DNA from: Actinopolymorpha pittospori
GTDB taxonomy: Bacteria; Actinomycetota; Actinomycetes; Propionibacteriales; Actinopolymorphaceae
Length of the DNA: 64,000 bases
Direction of reading: 5' to 3'
Assembly (NCBI RefSeq): GCF_014873875.1
Contig: NZ_JADBEM010000001.1
Span: forward strand, 7,130,001-7,194,000
How positions within the stretch are numbered: the first letter of the stretch is position 1; the number at the start of each line of letters is the position of its first letter. This document shows, piece by piece, positions 51,025 to 58,447 of the stretch. The notes beneath the pieces were generated by a model, which was not told where the DNA came from, did no database searches, and worked only from the letters and a program-made list of their open reading frames with translations. The position numbers were made by a program, and so were the translations under genes.

Positions 51025-51630
51025 TCAACCCTCACTTGACAGCAGGTCACGGATCGCGGTCGCGGGTTCGGTACTGCCGCCGCCTGCTTCCTCGTAGTTG
51101 GTGACCATGGCTGGGGCCTTGGCGGTCGGATCGCCGAAGCCGGCGATCTGGGTCAGGGCGACCAGCTGCGACACCTGGGCAAGTCCGTCCTGCACGTCGT
51201 CGATGTAGCCGGCCGCCTCCTGCGCGAGGCCCTGGTCGATGCCCTGGAGGGCGTCCAGGGGGGCCGGGTCGGGTGGGCGGACGTACTCGACGAGCTCGAT
51301 GCGGTAGTCGAACCGGTCCACGTGCCCCGCCTGTTGGCTGACGTCCAGGCTCGTCAGGACGACGTTGGCGACGTACCCGTCGGCTGCCGCGTCGGCGAGC
51401 AGGTCGAGCTGCTGCTCGGAGCGGAAGGCCTCCCGCAGCGCCGCGAGGTGCGCGGCGGCGTCCGGTCCGAAGAAGGACCCGGTCAGGGACAGCTCGACCG
51501 AGGACCGACCGAGTTGCTGAACCAGGTCGCCGGCCAGGGCGGGTACGGCGTGCCGGGCGACGCGGGCCCGGTCGCGGACCCGCACGTCGGTCAGGTGGTC
51601 GAGGGTGACCGGCCCGAGTTGGACAGCCAT
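51025..51630 (-). CDS. Tail tube initiator/terminator-like protein (gpU or LysM-type baseplate candidate)
   Basis: This 201-aa protein has LGPVTLDHLTDVRVRDRARVARHAVPALAGDLVQQLGRSSVELSLTGSFFGPDAAAHLAALREAF, a pattern seen in phage proteins of the gpU and DNA-circulation-like families that act at the tail end. The later part has RFDYRIELVEYVRPP. Residues 130-201 are a helical tail with AQVSQLVALTQIAG. It is coupled to the tape-measure gene. The exact role (terminator or tube-hub adaptor) cannot be fixed from sequence. Confidence 0.6.
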   Translation of the reverse strand: MAVQLGPVTLDHLTDVRVRDRARVARHAVPALAGDLVQQLGRSSVELSLTGSFFGPDAAAHLAALREAFRSEQQLDLLADAAADGYVANVVLTSLDVSQQAGHVDRFDYRIELVEYVRPPDPAPLDALQGIDQGLAQEAAGYIDDVQDGLAQVSQLVALTQIAGFGDPTAKAPAMVTNYEEAGGGSTEPATAIRDLLSSEG

Positions 51631-51633
51631 CGC

Positions 51634-52725
51634 CTACTCCTCCGCGCTTCCGTAGCTGCGGAGCATGTCCACGCGCAGCCGGTCGGTCATCGCGTCGAGC
51701 AGGGTCTCGACCAACTCCTCGCTCGGCTCCGCGCTGGGGTGCGGGGCGGGGATCTCGTTGCCTGGCTCGCGGGTGTCGGCTGGACGGGCGGCCGCCTCGT
51801 CGTGGGACTGCTCGGTGTTCGGTCCGGCCGACGTCAGGGGAGCCGCGGGCCGTACTGGGTGGGCGGTGTCGGGTCCCGGTCCGGCGTCAGCCCTCGTGAC
51901 GCCGGGCTGGGGCGGGGTGCCGTCGCCGGAGCCGGTGACGTTGGCGCGCAGGACGGTGAGCGCGGCGAGCGGATCGGTGCCCACCCGCAACCCTCCCCTG
52001 CGTGTGACCGCCGCGCCGTTCACCCGGTCCGCGCCGTCCTCAACGGCCGGCCCCGTGGGACGAAGGTCGGAGGATCCCTGTCCTCCAACGGGTTTCTCGG
52101 CCCTGGCACCGGTGGGCGTGGAGGCCGGATCCGGGCCGGCGTCCGCGAGCCGACCGTTCCCGGGCCGGGGCTCGGGATCGGGATCGGGATCGGCGGAGCG
52201 TGTCGGCGCGGCCGGTGCCGCGGTGCCGGCCGGATACTCAACCCGGTCCGGAGTCGGCGCACCCGGGTGGGCCGTCCCCTCGAGGGCGTCGGCGAACACC
52301 TCACCGGTCCGTGCGCGCGGGCCCGGCCACCCGGAATTGTCGAAGGCGCCGGTGGCCGGCCGCTCCAGGGTTTCCCTCCCGATCCCTGGAGCGGCCCACT
52401 GCGTGCCCTGGGGACGCGGATGTCTCCGCGTCCCGACCCCCGGGCGGTCAGGCATCGCGCCGGTCACCTTCCCCGTCGCCTCCTCCCCCGTCTCCTCCTC
52501 GCCGTGGGTCGGACCGCCCCGACCTCCCTCGCGGTGTGGCAGTACGGCGTCCAGCCCCCGCAGCGGGTCGTCGAGCATGGCCGTCGCGGGCGCGGCGGTC
52601 ATGCCCACCGGCTCGAGACGGGTCAACCGCCCGGTAAGGCGGGTGATGCGCCCCTCGACGGCGAGCAGTGCCGCGACGGCGGGGATCCGCGCGGGGGGCG
52701 TCCCGGCCTCGAAGATGCCTGTCAA
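51634..52725 (-). CDS. Low-complexity Pro/Gly/Asp-rich tail protein
   Basis: This 363-aa protein has a short ordered N-terminus (ARIPAVAALLAVEGRITRLTGRLTRLEPVGMTAA) and a short helical C-terminus (SEELVETLLDAMTDRLRVDMLRSYGSAEE), separated by ~270 residues of disordered sequence rich in Pro, Gly, Thr and Asp. The TTG start at 52725 overlaps the preceding TGA (TTGA), a coupling that decides the start. Its place between tube-assembly and gpU-like genes recalls small eCIS proteins with conserved ends and variable linkers. Function is unknown; the linker may act as a flexible spacer or cargo-binding region. Confidence 0.55.
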   Translation of the reverse strand: MTGIFEAGTPPARIPAVAALLAVEGRITRLTGRLTRLEPVGMTAAPATAMLDDPLRGLDAVLPHREGGRGGPTHGEEETGEEATGKVTGAMPDRPGVGTRRHPRPQGTQWAAPGIGRETLERPATGAFDNSGWPGPRARTGEVFADALEGTAHPGAPTPDRVEYPAGTAAPAAPTRSADPDPDPEPRPGNGRLADAGPDPASTPTGARAEKPVGGQGSSDLRPTGPAVEDGADRVNGAAVTRRGGLRVGTDPLAALTVLRANVTGSGDGTPPQPGVTRADAGPGPDTAHPVRPAAPLTSAGPNTEQSHDEAAARPADTREPGNEIPAPHPSAEPSEELVETLLDAMTDRLRVDMLRSYGSAEE

Positions 52726-53213
52726 CGCGCACCTGCCGTCTGTTCCTGGAGCCGTTCGACTCCCGCGAGGTAGACAGCCACCTGGCCGGGCGTCAGCTGG
52801 GCGACCTGGTCGGGTGACCAGCCGAAGTGCGTGGCCAGCAGGACATGGACGTCGGCCATCGGTGAGCTCATCGGCCCGTCCAGCACCTCACCGTCGGCGG
52901 CCAGGCCCGAGGCGGTGTTCACGGCCGCGACCAGGAAGTGCAGGAGGCCGATGCTCAGCGCCCGCACCTGCTCCAGCGACAGCCGGGGCTCGACCAGGGC
53001 CTCCTTCACCATCAGGACCGGGACCAGACCGGGGTCGTCACGGGCCGCGCGGGAGACCAGCACCAGCGTCTGGACGGTGAGCGGCCGCAGCCGCACCACC
53101 CCGGCCGGGAGGTCCTTGCCCGACAGCGGGTCGAGCAGCCGTTGCGGCAGCTCGACGTCGTGCACCACGGACGTGCCCGCGAGCAGGTCGTCCGCGGTGA
53201 GGGTGCGCATCAC
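52722..53213 (-). CDS. Small tail-assembly (chaperone-like) protein
   Basis: This 163-aa helical protein has VHDVELPQRLLDPLSGKDLPAGVVRLRPLTVQTLVLVSRAARDDPGLVPVLMVKEAL and a C-terminal helix with WSPDQVAQLTPGQVAVYLAGVERLQEQTAG. Proteins at this position in contractile-tail operons help polymerise tube and tape measure. The GTG at 53213 overlaps the tube stop (GTGA); the ATG at 53210 is nearly equivalent. No catalytic motif is present. Confidence 0.6.
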   Translation of the reverse strand: MMRTLTADDLLAGTSVVHDVELPQRLLDPLSGKDLPAGVVRLRPLTVQTLVLVSRAARDDPGLVPVLMVKEALVEPRLSLEQVRALSIGLLHFLVAAVNTASGLAADGEVLDGPMSSPMADVHVLLATHFGWSPDQVAQLTPGQVAVYLAGVERLQEQTAGAR

Positions 53214-53713
53214 GCCTCCTCGTAGGTCAACCGCATCGCCTGGAACGTCACCGACTCCAGGACGAAGTCGCCGGCGACTCCGAGGTTGTAGGACCAGGAG
53301 TCGAACCGGACGCCGAAGGCGGTGACCTTGGCGAAGGCGTCGGGTTGGGCGACGTCGCGCAGGGTGGCGACGGCGTTGAAGGCCGGTTGCGCGAACACCG
53401 GAGTCGCCGGCGGGCTGGAGGCGCCCTCACCCAGCAGGAGCCGCAGCAGGGCGCCGTTGATGTGGGCACGTTCGGCGGATCCGGTCACGGCGACCAGGCC
53501 CGGCCGCAACGCGGCGGGATACCTGCGGCCGATCTCGTAGAACGGCTGGACGTCACTGGTGACGGCCAGGCGCACGTTGGACAGACGCCCGACGGCATTG
53601 CTCAGGTCGTACTGCATGATCAGTGCGCCTGCCGCGGTTCCCTCCGCGGACTGGCTGTCGTCCGCGGCGAGCACCAGCGTCGCGTCGGTAGCACGGAAGA
53701 CCTCGGTCGGCAT
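53210..53713 (-). CDS. Phage tail tube protein (gp19-like)
   Basis: This 167-aa protein has the gp19/tail-tube pattern: ALIMQYDLSNAVGRLSNVRLAVTSDVQPFYEIGRRYPAALRPGLVAVTGSAERAHINGALLRLLL, then the middle FAVTLRDV-type region and C-terminal FGVRFDSWSYNLGVAGDFVLESVTFQAMRLTYEE. It forms the inner tube of the contractile tail. The gene follows the sheath by 123 bp, within which lies a strong stem-loop. Confidence 0.88.
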   Translation of the reverse strand: MPTEVFRATDATLVLAADDSQSAEGTAAGALIMQYDLSNAVGRLSNVRLAVTSDVQPFYEIGRRYPAALRPGLVAVTGSAERAHINGALLRLLLGEGASSPPATPVFAQPAFNAVATLRDVAQPDAFAKVTAFGVRFDSWSYNLGVAGDFVLESVTFQAMRLTYEEA

Positions 53714-53786
53714 GTGAACTCCAAGGACTCAGAACAACGGGTGGACGGCAGCTCGCGAACAAACGTGAGCCAGCGAAGACTTGGCC

Positions 53787-53806
53787 GGCGGCGCGGGAAC
53801 GCCGCC
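53787..53806 (-). terminator. Stem-loop between sheath and tube genes
   Basis: GGCGGCG, 6 nt, CGCCGCC forms a perfect 7-bp GC stem in the 123-bp gap between sheath and tube. No T-run follows, so it is better seen as an attenuator or an mRNA-processing/stability element that sets sheath-to-tube ratio than as a full terminator. Confidence 0.4.
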
Positions 53807-53836
53807 GGGCGGTGAACACGGTCAGCGCAGGACCGT

Positions 53837-55759
53837 TCAGCGGAGGAACATGGTCACGAGGACGAACTCGATGCTGAACGTCGGTTGGAGCGTCATCACC
53901 ACGCTCACCTCGCCACGGATCTCCTGGGAGCGGTCGGCGAAGACGTCGAGCTCGTATCCGGTCAGTGCCTCCTCGTCGACCATCCGGGTGAGGAAGCCGT
54001 CGAGGCTGGACTTGAGGGCGTCGCGGACGCGCACGTTGTTGAGGCGCCCGATGTAGGGGTCGGCCGCCGAGCGGACGCCGTAACGGGCGTAGTCGACGAT
54101 CCGCCTGGTGGGGATGGCGGAGTACGGCATTCCCTCCCCCTCGGAGGTGACGCCGCGCAGGACCCGGAAGCCGCCCTTGCGCACGATGGTCAAGACGTTG
54201 CCGCCGATGAGTTGGGCCTGCTGGCCCCGGTTGAAGTCCTGGTCGACGTCGGGAATGTTGAGTGGCTTGTTGGTGAGGCTGGTCTGCGGGCTCACCGAGG
54301 CGACCAGGCCGGCGACGGCGGCGGCGGTGTGGCCGGAGGCCAGCGTGATCCCGTCGGGGTAGCGGATGCCCGGGGCGACGACCACGACACGTCCGTCGGC
54401 CATGCCGTGGGCGTTGATGTCCTCGACGCTGCTGCCTGCGGCGCCGATCACGCCGATCCGTTCGTGCTCGGAGTTCGCGGTGAGCGCGAGGTGCGCGGCC
54501 AGGACGTCGCCGTGGGTGGTGGCGTGCTGTCCGGCGAGGACGACGATGTTGACGAGCTGGTTCTCCAGGGCGGCAAGGCCCGCGGCGTATTCGTCCCGGC
54601 CGGCGTTGGCGCCGTCGGCGCCGTGCACGTTGCTTCCGCTGCCCATGAGGCCCTCGTCGTTGACCGGGCGCTGGTTGCCGAGGAGGTCGTCGGGTTCGGC
54701 GGAGACGAGCTGGGAGGCGGCGTTGATCCGTGCGGAGAGGAAGTCCGCGTCCGGGCCGACGAACCTCTCGACCGTTCCCGCGTTGGTGAGGGTGACCTGG
54801 ACACAGCTGTCCCGGTCCAGGAGGTAGGTGACCTCGACGGTGTCGCCCTGGACGGGCGCCTCACCATCGGCGAAGTCGAGATCGCCGCTCCAGGTGGTCA
54901 GCAGCACCTGACCAGTCGTCGGGAGGGCGTGGCCCACGCCGTAGGTCGCGGTCACCTGTGCGCCGGCGGCCGGGACCTCCTCGGCGGCGAAGGTCAGCTC
55001 ACCGCTCGCCGGGTCGATGCGGACCGTGCCCGCGGCCGGGACGCCGGTCTCATAGACGATGGCGTCGCCGGTGTAGTCGACCAGCACGCCGCCAGGTTTG
55101 CGGACGCTGATCCGCGCCGCCGGCACACCCGCCTCGACCGGGGTCGCGTCGAGGAAGAACCGCCCCGCCGCGGTGGGACGGACCTGCTCCTCCGACTGCA
55201 GCCGGCGGTAGACGACATCGAACCCTTCGGCCTGCCCGGTGGCACCGCGCACGACGCGGACCCTGGTGCGGGGGGACGGGACGACGGGTGCGTAGCGGAC
55301 CCCGTTGAAGGGCGACTCGACGTTCTCCCGCTCGACCAGGCAGTCCTCCTCCGAGTCCTGCAGACTCACCTCGACGGCGTTGCCCCAGCTGCCCGGGACC
55401 CGCGTCGTGAGCGCCGCGATCTGCTGGCCGGAGTCGTTGCGCAGGGTGTAGGACGCGGACGTCTTGCCGGTGCCGGCGACCCGTACCGCAACGACGGTGG
55501 ACGCGCCGTTGGCGTAGGCGAGTTCCACCGCGCGGACGAGGGTCAGCGGGTTCGCGCCGTCGGTGGGGTTGCGCGGGTCGTCGGCGAGGCCGAACCGTGT
55601 CCGCGCCTGGCTCGGCAGCGCCAGCGTCACGGGCTGGCCCACCGGCCCGTTCGACGCCGTTCCCACGATGCCCAGCACCCCGGTCGCGATGCGCCCGGCG
55701 GAGATCAGACCTTCCGCGCGCACGTCGATGTATGTCCCTGGAATGATCGTCTCGGTCAC
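53837..55759 (-). CDS. Contractile tail sheath protein
   Basis: This 640-aa protein is a phage tail sheath: IIPGTYIDVRAEG at the start, GVLGIVGTASNGPVGQPVTL, GDVLAAHLALTANSEHERIGVIGA and the conserved C-terminal SVSPQTSLTNKPLNI, GFRVLRGVTSEGEGMPYSAIPTRRIVDYARYGVRSAADPYIGRLNNVRVRDALKSSLDGFL, GYELDVFADRSQEIRGEVSVVMTLQPTFSIEFVLVTMFL. An extra beta-rich insertion (~residues 195-335) makes it longer than a minimal sheath and may be a surface domain. The GTG at 55759 begins the ~22-kb operon. Only one sheath gene is present. Confidence 0.92.
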   Translation of the reverse strand: MTETIIPGTYIDVRAEGLISAGRIATGVLGIVGTASNGPVGQPVTLALPSQARTRFGLADDPRNPTDGANPLTLVRAVELAYANGASTVVAVRVAGTGKTSASYTLRNDSGQQIAALTTRVPGSWGNAVEVSLQDSEEDCLVERENVESPFNGVRYAPVVPSPRTRVRVVRGATGQAEGFDVVYRRLQSEEQVRPTAAGRFFLDATPVEAGVPAARISVRKPGGVLVDYTGDAIVYETGVPAAGTVRIDPASGELTFAAEEVPAAGAQVTATYGVGHALPTTGQVLLTTWSGDLDFADGEAPVQGDTVEVTYLLDRDSCVQVTLTNAGTVERFVGPDADFLSARINAASQLVSAEPDDLLGNQRPVNDEGLMGSGSNVHGADGANAGRDEYAAGLAALENQLVNIVVLAGQHATTHGDVLAAHLALTANSEHERIGVIGAAGSSVEDINAHGMADGRVVVVAPGIRYPDGITLASGHTAAAVAGLVASVSPQTSLTNKPLNIPDVDQDFNRGQQAQLIGGNVLTIVRKGGFRVLRGVTSEGEGMPYSAIPTRRIVDYARYGVRSAADPYIGRLNNVRVRDALKSSLDGFLTRMVDEEALTGYELDVFADRSQEIRGEVSVVMTLQPTFSIEFVLVTMFLR

Positions 55760-56361
55760 GGAACCAACCCCCACTGCTCGGTCAGGCGCTTGATCGGTTG
55801 CCGGGATGCGCGAACGCGGTAGGCGAGGCCGCATCCCTCGGGTCACATTCGAGATCGGGCATTTGCCGTACGGAAATACGCGATCCCTTTTGTTCCGGGC
55901 ACAGCGCACAGCGTGTTCGCGTTCACCGGAACAGGAAAAGAACAGTCACGCATCCGGACGTGCGGAGTGCGTCGAAGCGAGTCCGATGGACTGTTCGTGG
56001 GCAGCTGGGTCACCCAGCTGAGTACTAGCGCGTCGTGGAGTCGACGCGCTCATCGTCCTTGCCTGGAAGGCTGGACGGCGGGCCGAGCATCGGATATGCG
56101 TCAGCCGGTTACGGGTCGTCTTCCAGCGTCACCAAAGCCCCCAGTTCGTTTCGGTGCGTCAACCGCAGACTCATGATCACCTACGGAGATCACCTTGTCC
56201 TGCGAATTGGCCGATCACGATCGAATCTGTCAGCGATGTCCGCGGCCCGTCGGTGCCGTACGCGAAGGGGAATCGGCGGTGCCCGTCCGGGCAGCCAGAG
56301 CGGGCGCAACCTGCATGGACACTCGCGTGCGCCGTGTTGAAGGGGTCTTTCGGAACTGCTT
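55760..56361. promoter_or_regulatory. 600-bp gene-free promoter region of the tail operon
   Basis: No credible gene occurs in this stretch. It includes TGTTCCGG (55891-55898) and CCGGAACA (55926-55933) as an inverted pair and the 16-mer TCATGATCACCTACGG (56171-56186), identical to 27424-27439. A second GGTGATC lies 17 bp away in the same orientation on the minus strand. The region is long enough for several regulator sites; I could not identify a sigma promoter or a LexA box. Confidence 0.5.
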
Positions 56362-56979
56362 TCAGCTCGTGGAGGATTCGATAGTCCGAGCCGCGGTTCG
56401 TAGCCACCGCTCGAGTTCGTCGACGGCGCGCGGATCGGCAGGGTCGATCGCCGCTCGCAGTTCTCGCGAGGTCGTGGTGCGGATGATCCCGACGAGTTGG
56501 ATCGCGTGCAGGCGCATCGCCGTGGTCGCGGGACCACCGCTTTCGCGTGCCAGCTGGTCGGTGATGCGGTCCTCGAACTCCGCCCACATGCGCAGCAGCC
56601 GGGAGCGCAGGGCGGGTGAGTCACCGTAGGCGCGGTGGTCGGACTCCAGGCTGCCCACCCCAGCCTGGTCGCGGGCCGCCTCGACGAGCACGTCGACGAG
56701 GACCTGCGCGTGGGATGTGCCCTCGGCGCGTGTGGCGAACCGTCGCAGGAGGGTGTCGATGAGGTCGGTGTCGGCGAAGACCAGGTCCTCTTTCGAACGG
56801 AAGTAGACGAACAGTGTCTTCACCGAGACGTTCGCGGCGTCGGCGATCTCAGCGACGGTGACGGCGTCGTACCCCCGCGCGGCGAACAGTCGTCCGGCCG
56901 CGTCGAGGATCGCCTGTCGCGTCAACGCCTTCTTGCGTTCACGCAGCGGCAGCCCGGCTGGTTCGACGTCCCGTGTCAT
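56362..56979 (-). CDS. TetR-family regulator of the flavin monooxygenase
   Basis: This 205-aa protein has a TetR helix-turn-helix (residues 13-60, LTRQAILDAAGRLFAARGYDAVTVAEIADAANVSVKTLFVYFRSKEDL) and a TetR_C_3-like ligand domain. It diverges from the FAD monooxygenase at 57109, and the gap contains an AGGTAAG/CTTACCT palindrome plus degenerate copies. It probably represses itself and the monooxygenase. It is separated from the tail operon by 600 bp, so a role in tail control is not implied. Confidence 0.87.
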   Translation of the reverse strand: MTRDVEPAGLPLRERKKALTRQAILDAAGRLFAARGYDAVTVAEIADAANVSVKTLFVYFRSKEDLVFADTDLIDTLLRRFATRAEGTSHAQVLVDVLVEAARDQAGVGSLESDHRAYGDSPALRSRLLRMWAEFEDRITDQLARESGGPATTAMRLHAIQLVGIIRTTTSRELRAAIDPADPRAVDELERWLRTAARTIESSTS

Positions 56980-57053
56980 GTCGCCAACCTACCCCAAAAG
57001 GTAACGCACTCACCTTCTGGGCATGACTTACCTCACATCCCCTGTCACAACTT

Positions 57054-57070
57054 AGGTAAGCGACTTACCT
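57054..57070. promoter_or_regulatory. TetR operator upstream of monooxygenase
   Basis: AGGTAAG, CGA, CTTACCT forms a perfect 17-bp palindrome 39 bp before the monooxygenase ATG. Partial copies (CTTACCT at 57027-57033 and further GTAA/TTAC boxes) suggest a second weaker site. Confidence 0.65.
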
Positions 57071-57108
57071 TCAGCAGTGACTTACTACTTCGGGAAAGGA
57101 CCACCATC

Positions 57109-58260
57109 ATGCCCACGCCACACGCGCTCGCGGACCTCGACATCGCGATCCTCGGTGCCGGCCCGGCCGGCCTGGCCACCGCGCGACTGCTTCACCTGCG
57201 AGGTGTGCGGGCGAGGGTCTACGAGCGGGACGCCGACCGAACCGCGCGGACCCAGGGCGGATCCCTCGACCTCGGCGGGGCCACCGGACTGCGGGCGCTC
57301 GCCGCCGCCGGACTGACCAGCGCGTTCGACGAGGTGGCCCGACCGCAAGGTCAACACACCAGCTACTTCGACACCGACGGCACCTTGTTGTTGTCGACCG
57401 ACGCCTCCGACGAGGAGGAGACGCGGCCGGAGATCGACCGGCGCGAACTCCGCTCGCTACTGCTGGACTCCCTGCCCGACGGCGCGGTGCGGTGGGGCCA
57501 CGCCGTCGTCTCGGTCCAGCCGCGCGGGAGTCGCTGGCGAGTTGGGTTCGAGAGCGGGGCCGCGATCGAGGCGGACCTGGTGATCGGCGCGGACGGCATC
57601 CGCTCCAGGGCCCGGCCACTCCTCACCGACCAGGCTCCTGCCTACACCGGGGTCACCTTCATCGCCGGCGAGATCGCGCGACCGCTTCCCGGCTCCTACG
57701 CCGCCGAGGTGGTGGGTGAGGGCGCCGGACTGGTGATCGGACACGACCGGGCGTTCCTGTGCCAACGCAACGGGGACGGCTCCATCCGCGTCTACTTCGC
57801 CCAGCGCCGCGCCGAGGACCCGAGCCGTTGCGCGGGAACTTCGTTCCAGGACGTCGACGTCATTCGAGGCGAGCTCGACCGCGAGTTCCAGGACTGGTCA
57901 CCTCGGATGCGCGGGATCCTCCAGGAGGTGGAGACCGACTTCTTCTGGTGGCCGCTCTACACCGTCCCCGCTCGGCAGGTCTGGCGCGAACGGTCGGGCC
58001 TGACCCTGGTCGGCGACGCGGCACACGTCATGCCGCCGTTCACCGGCCAAGGCGTCAACATGGGCTTGCTCGATGCTCTGGAGCTCGTCACCGCGCTCTG
58101 CTCCCCCGAGCACCGAGACGTGGACACTGCGGTCGCCCGCTACGAGGCCGGAATGCTGGCGCGGATGGAGGAGGCCGTCACTACCACCAGCGCCGTCCAG
58201 GACATCCTGCTCTCACCACAGGGCCCCCAGGCCATACTCTCCGTGGTCTCCAGGAGCTGA
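57109..58260 (+). CDS. FAD-dependent monooxygenase, TetX-like
   Basis: This 383-aa flavoprotein has GAGPAG at residues 16-21, a DG motif in LVIGADGIRSRARPLL and GDAAHVMPPFTGQGVNMGLLDALEL near residue 302, the class A monooxygenase signature. ARTQGGSLDLGGATGLRAL and the ending resemble tetracycline-inactivating TetX-like and related aromatic hydroxylases, all with FAD and NADPH. The substrate, drug or otherwise, cannot be told. The adjacent divergent TetR and palindrome show it is inducible. The ATG at 57109 is the natural start. Confidence 0.85.
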   Translation: MPTPHALADLDIAILGAGPAGLATARLLHLRGVRARVYERDADRTARTQGGSLDLGGATGLRALAAAGLTSAFDEVARPQGQHTSYFDTDGTLLLSTDASDEEETRPEIDRRELRSLLLDSLPDGAVRWGHAVVSVQPRGSRWRVGFESGAAIEADLVIGADGIRSRARPLLTDQAPAYTGVTFIAGEIARPLPGSYAAEVVGEGAGLVIGHDRAFLCQRNGDGSIRVYFAQRRAEDPSRCAGTSFQDVDVIRGELDREFQDWSPRMRGILQEVETDFFWWPLYTVPARQVWRERSGLTLVGDAAHVMPPFTGQGVNMGLLDALELVTALCSPEHRDVDTAVARYEAGMLARMEEAVTTTSAVQDILLSPQGPQAILSVVSRS

Positions 58261-58447
58261 ACCAACGCCGCACGACCAGAGGCAGTCACCCACATTTCGT
58301 CGTAGCCCGCCCGGACGCCCTTGTGTCGTTGAGAATCGCGGGAGCAGTGCGCGACACATCCGGGTCGGCACCGTTTGCGGCAGAGCGCTAATCCAAGAGT
58401 GTTGGCTTTTACCTGATCGGTGTGCCCCTCGCGGTTAGTTTGTCGAT

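Noticed and set aside
52722..52760. Programmed -1 frameshift joining the tail-assembly gene to the following low-complexity gene, like phage G/GT
   Set aside because: No slippery heptamer is visible near the overlap; simple TTGA coupling explains the arrangement.
33426..55759. Intact contractile-tailed prophage
   Set aside because: No portal, capsid, terminase, head-tail connector, repressor or integrase lies next to the operon; the tyrosine recombinase at 19.5 kb is far away with unrelated genes between.
55891..55933. LexA/SOS box controlling the tail operon
   Set aside because: The TGTTCCGG/CCGGAACA pair is too widely spaced (27 bp) and does not match an actinobacterial LexA site.
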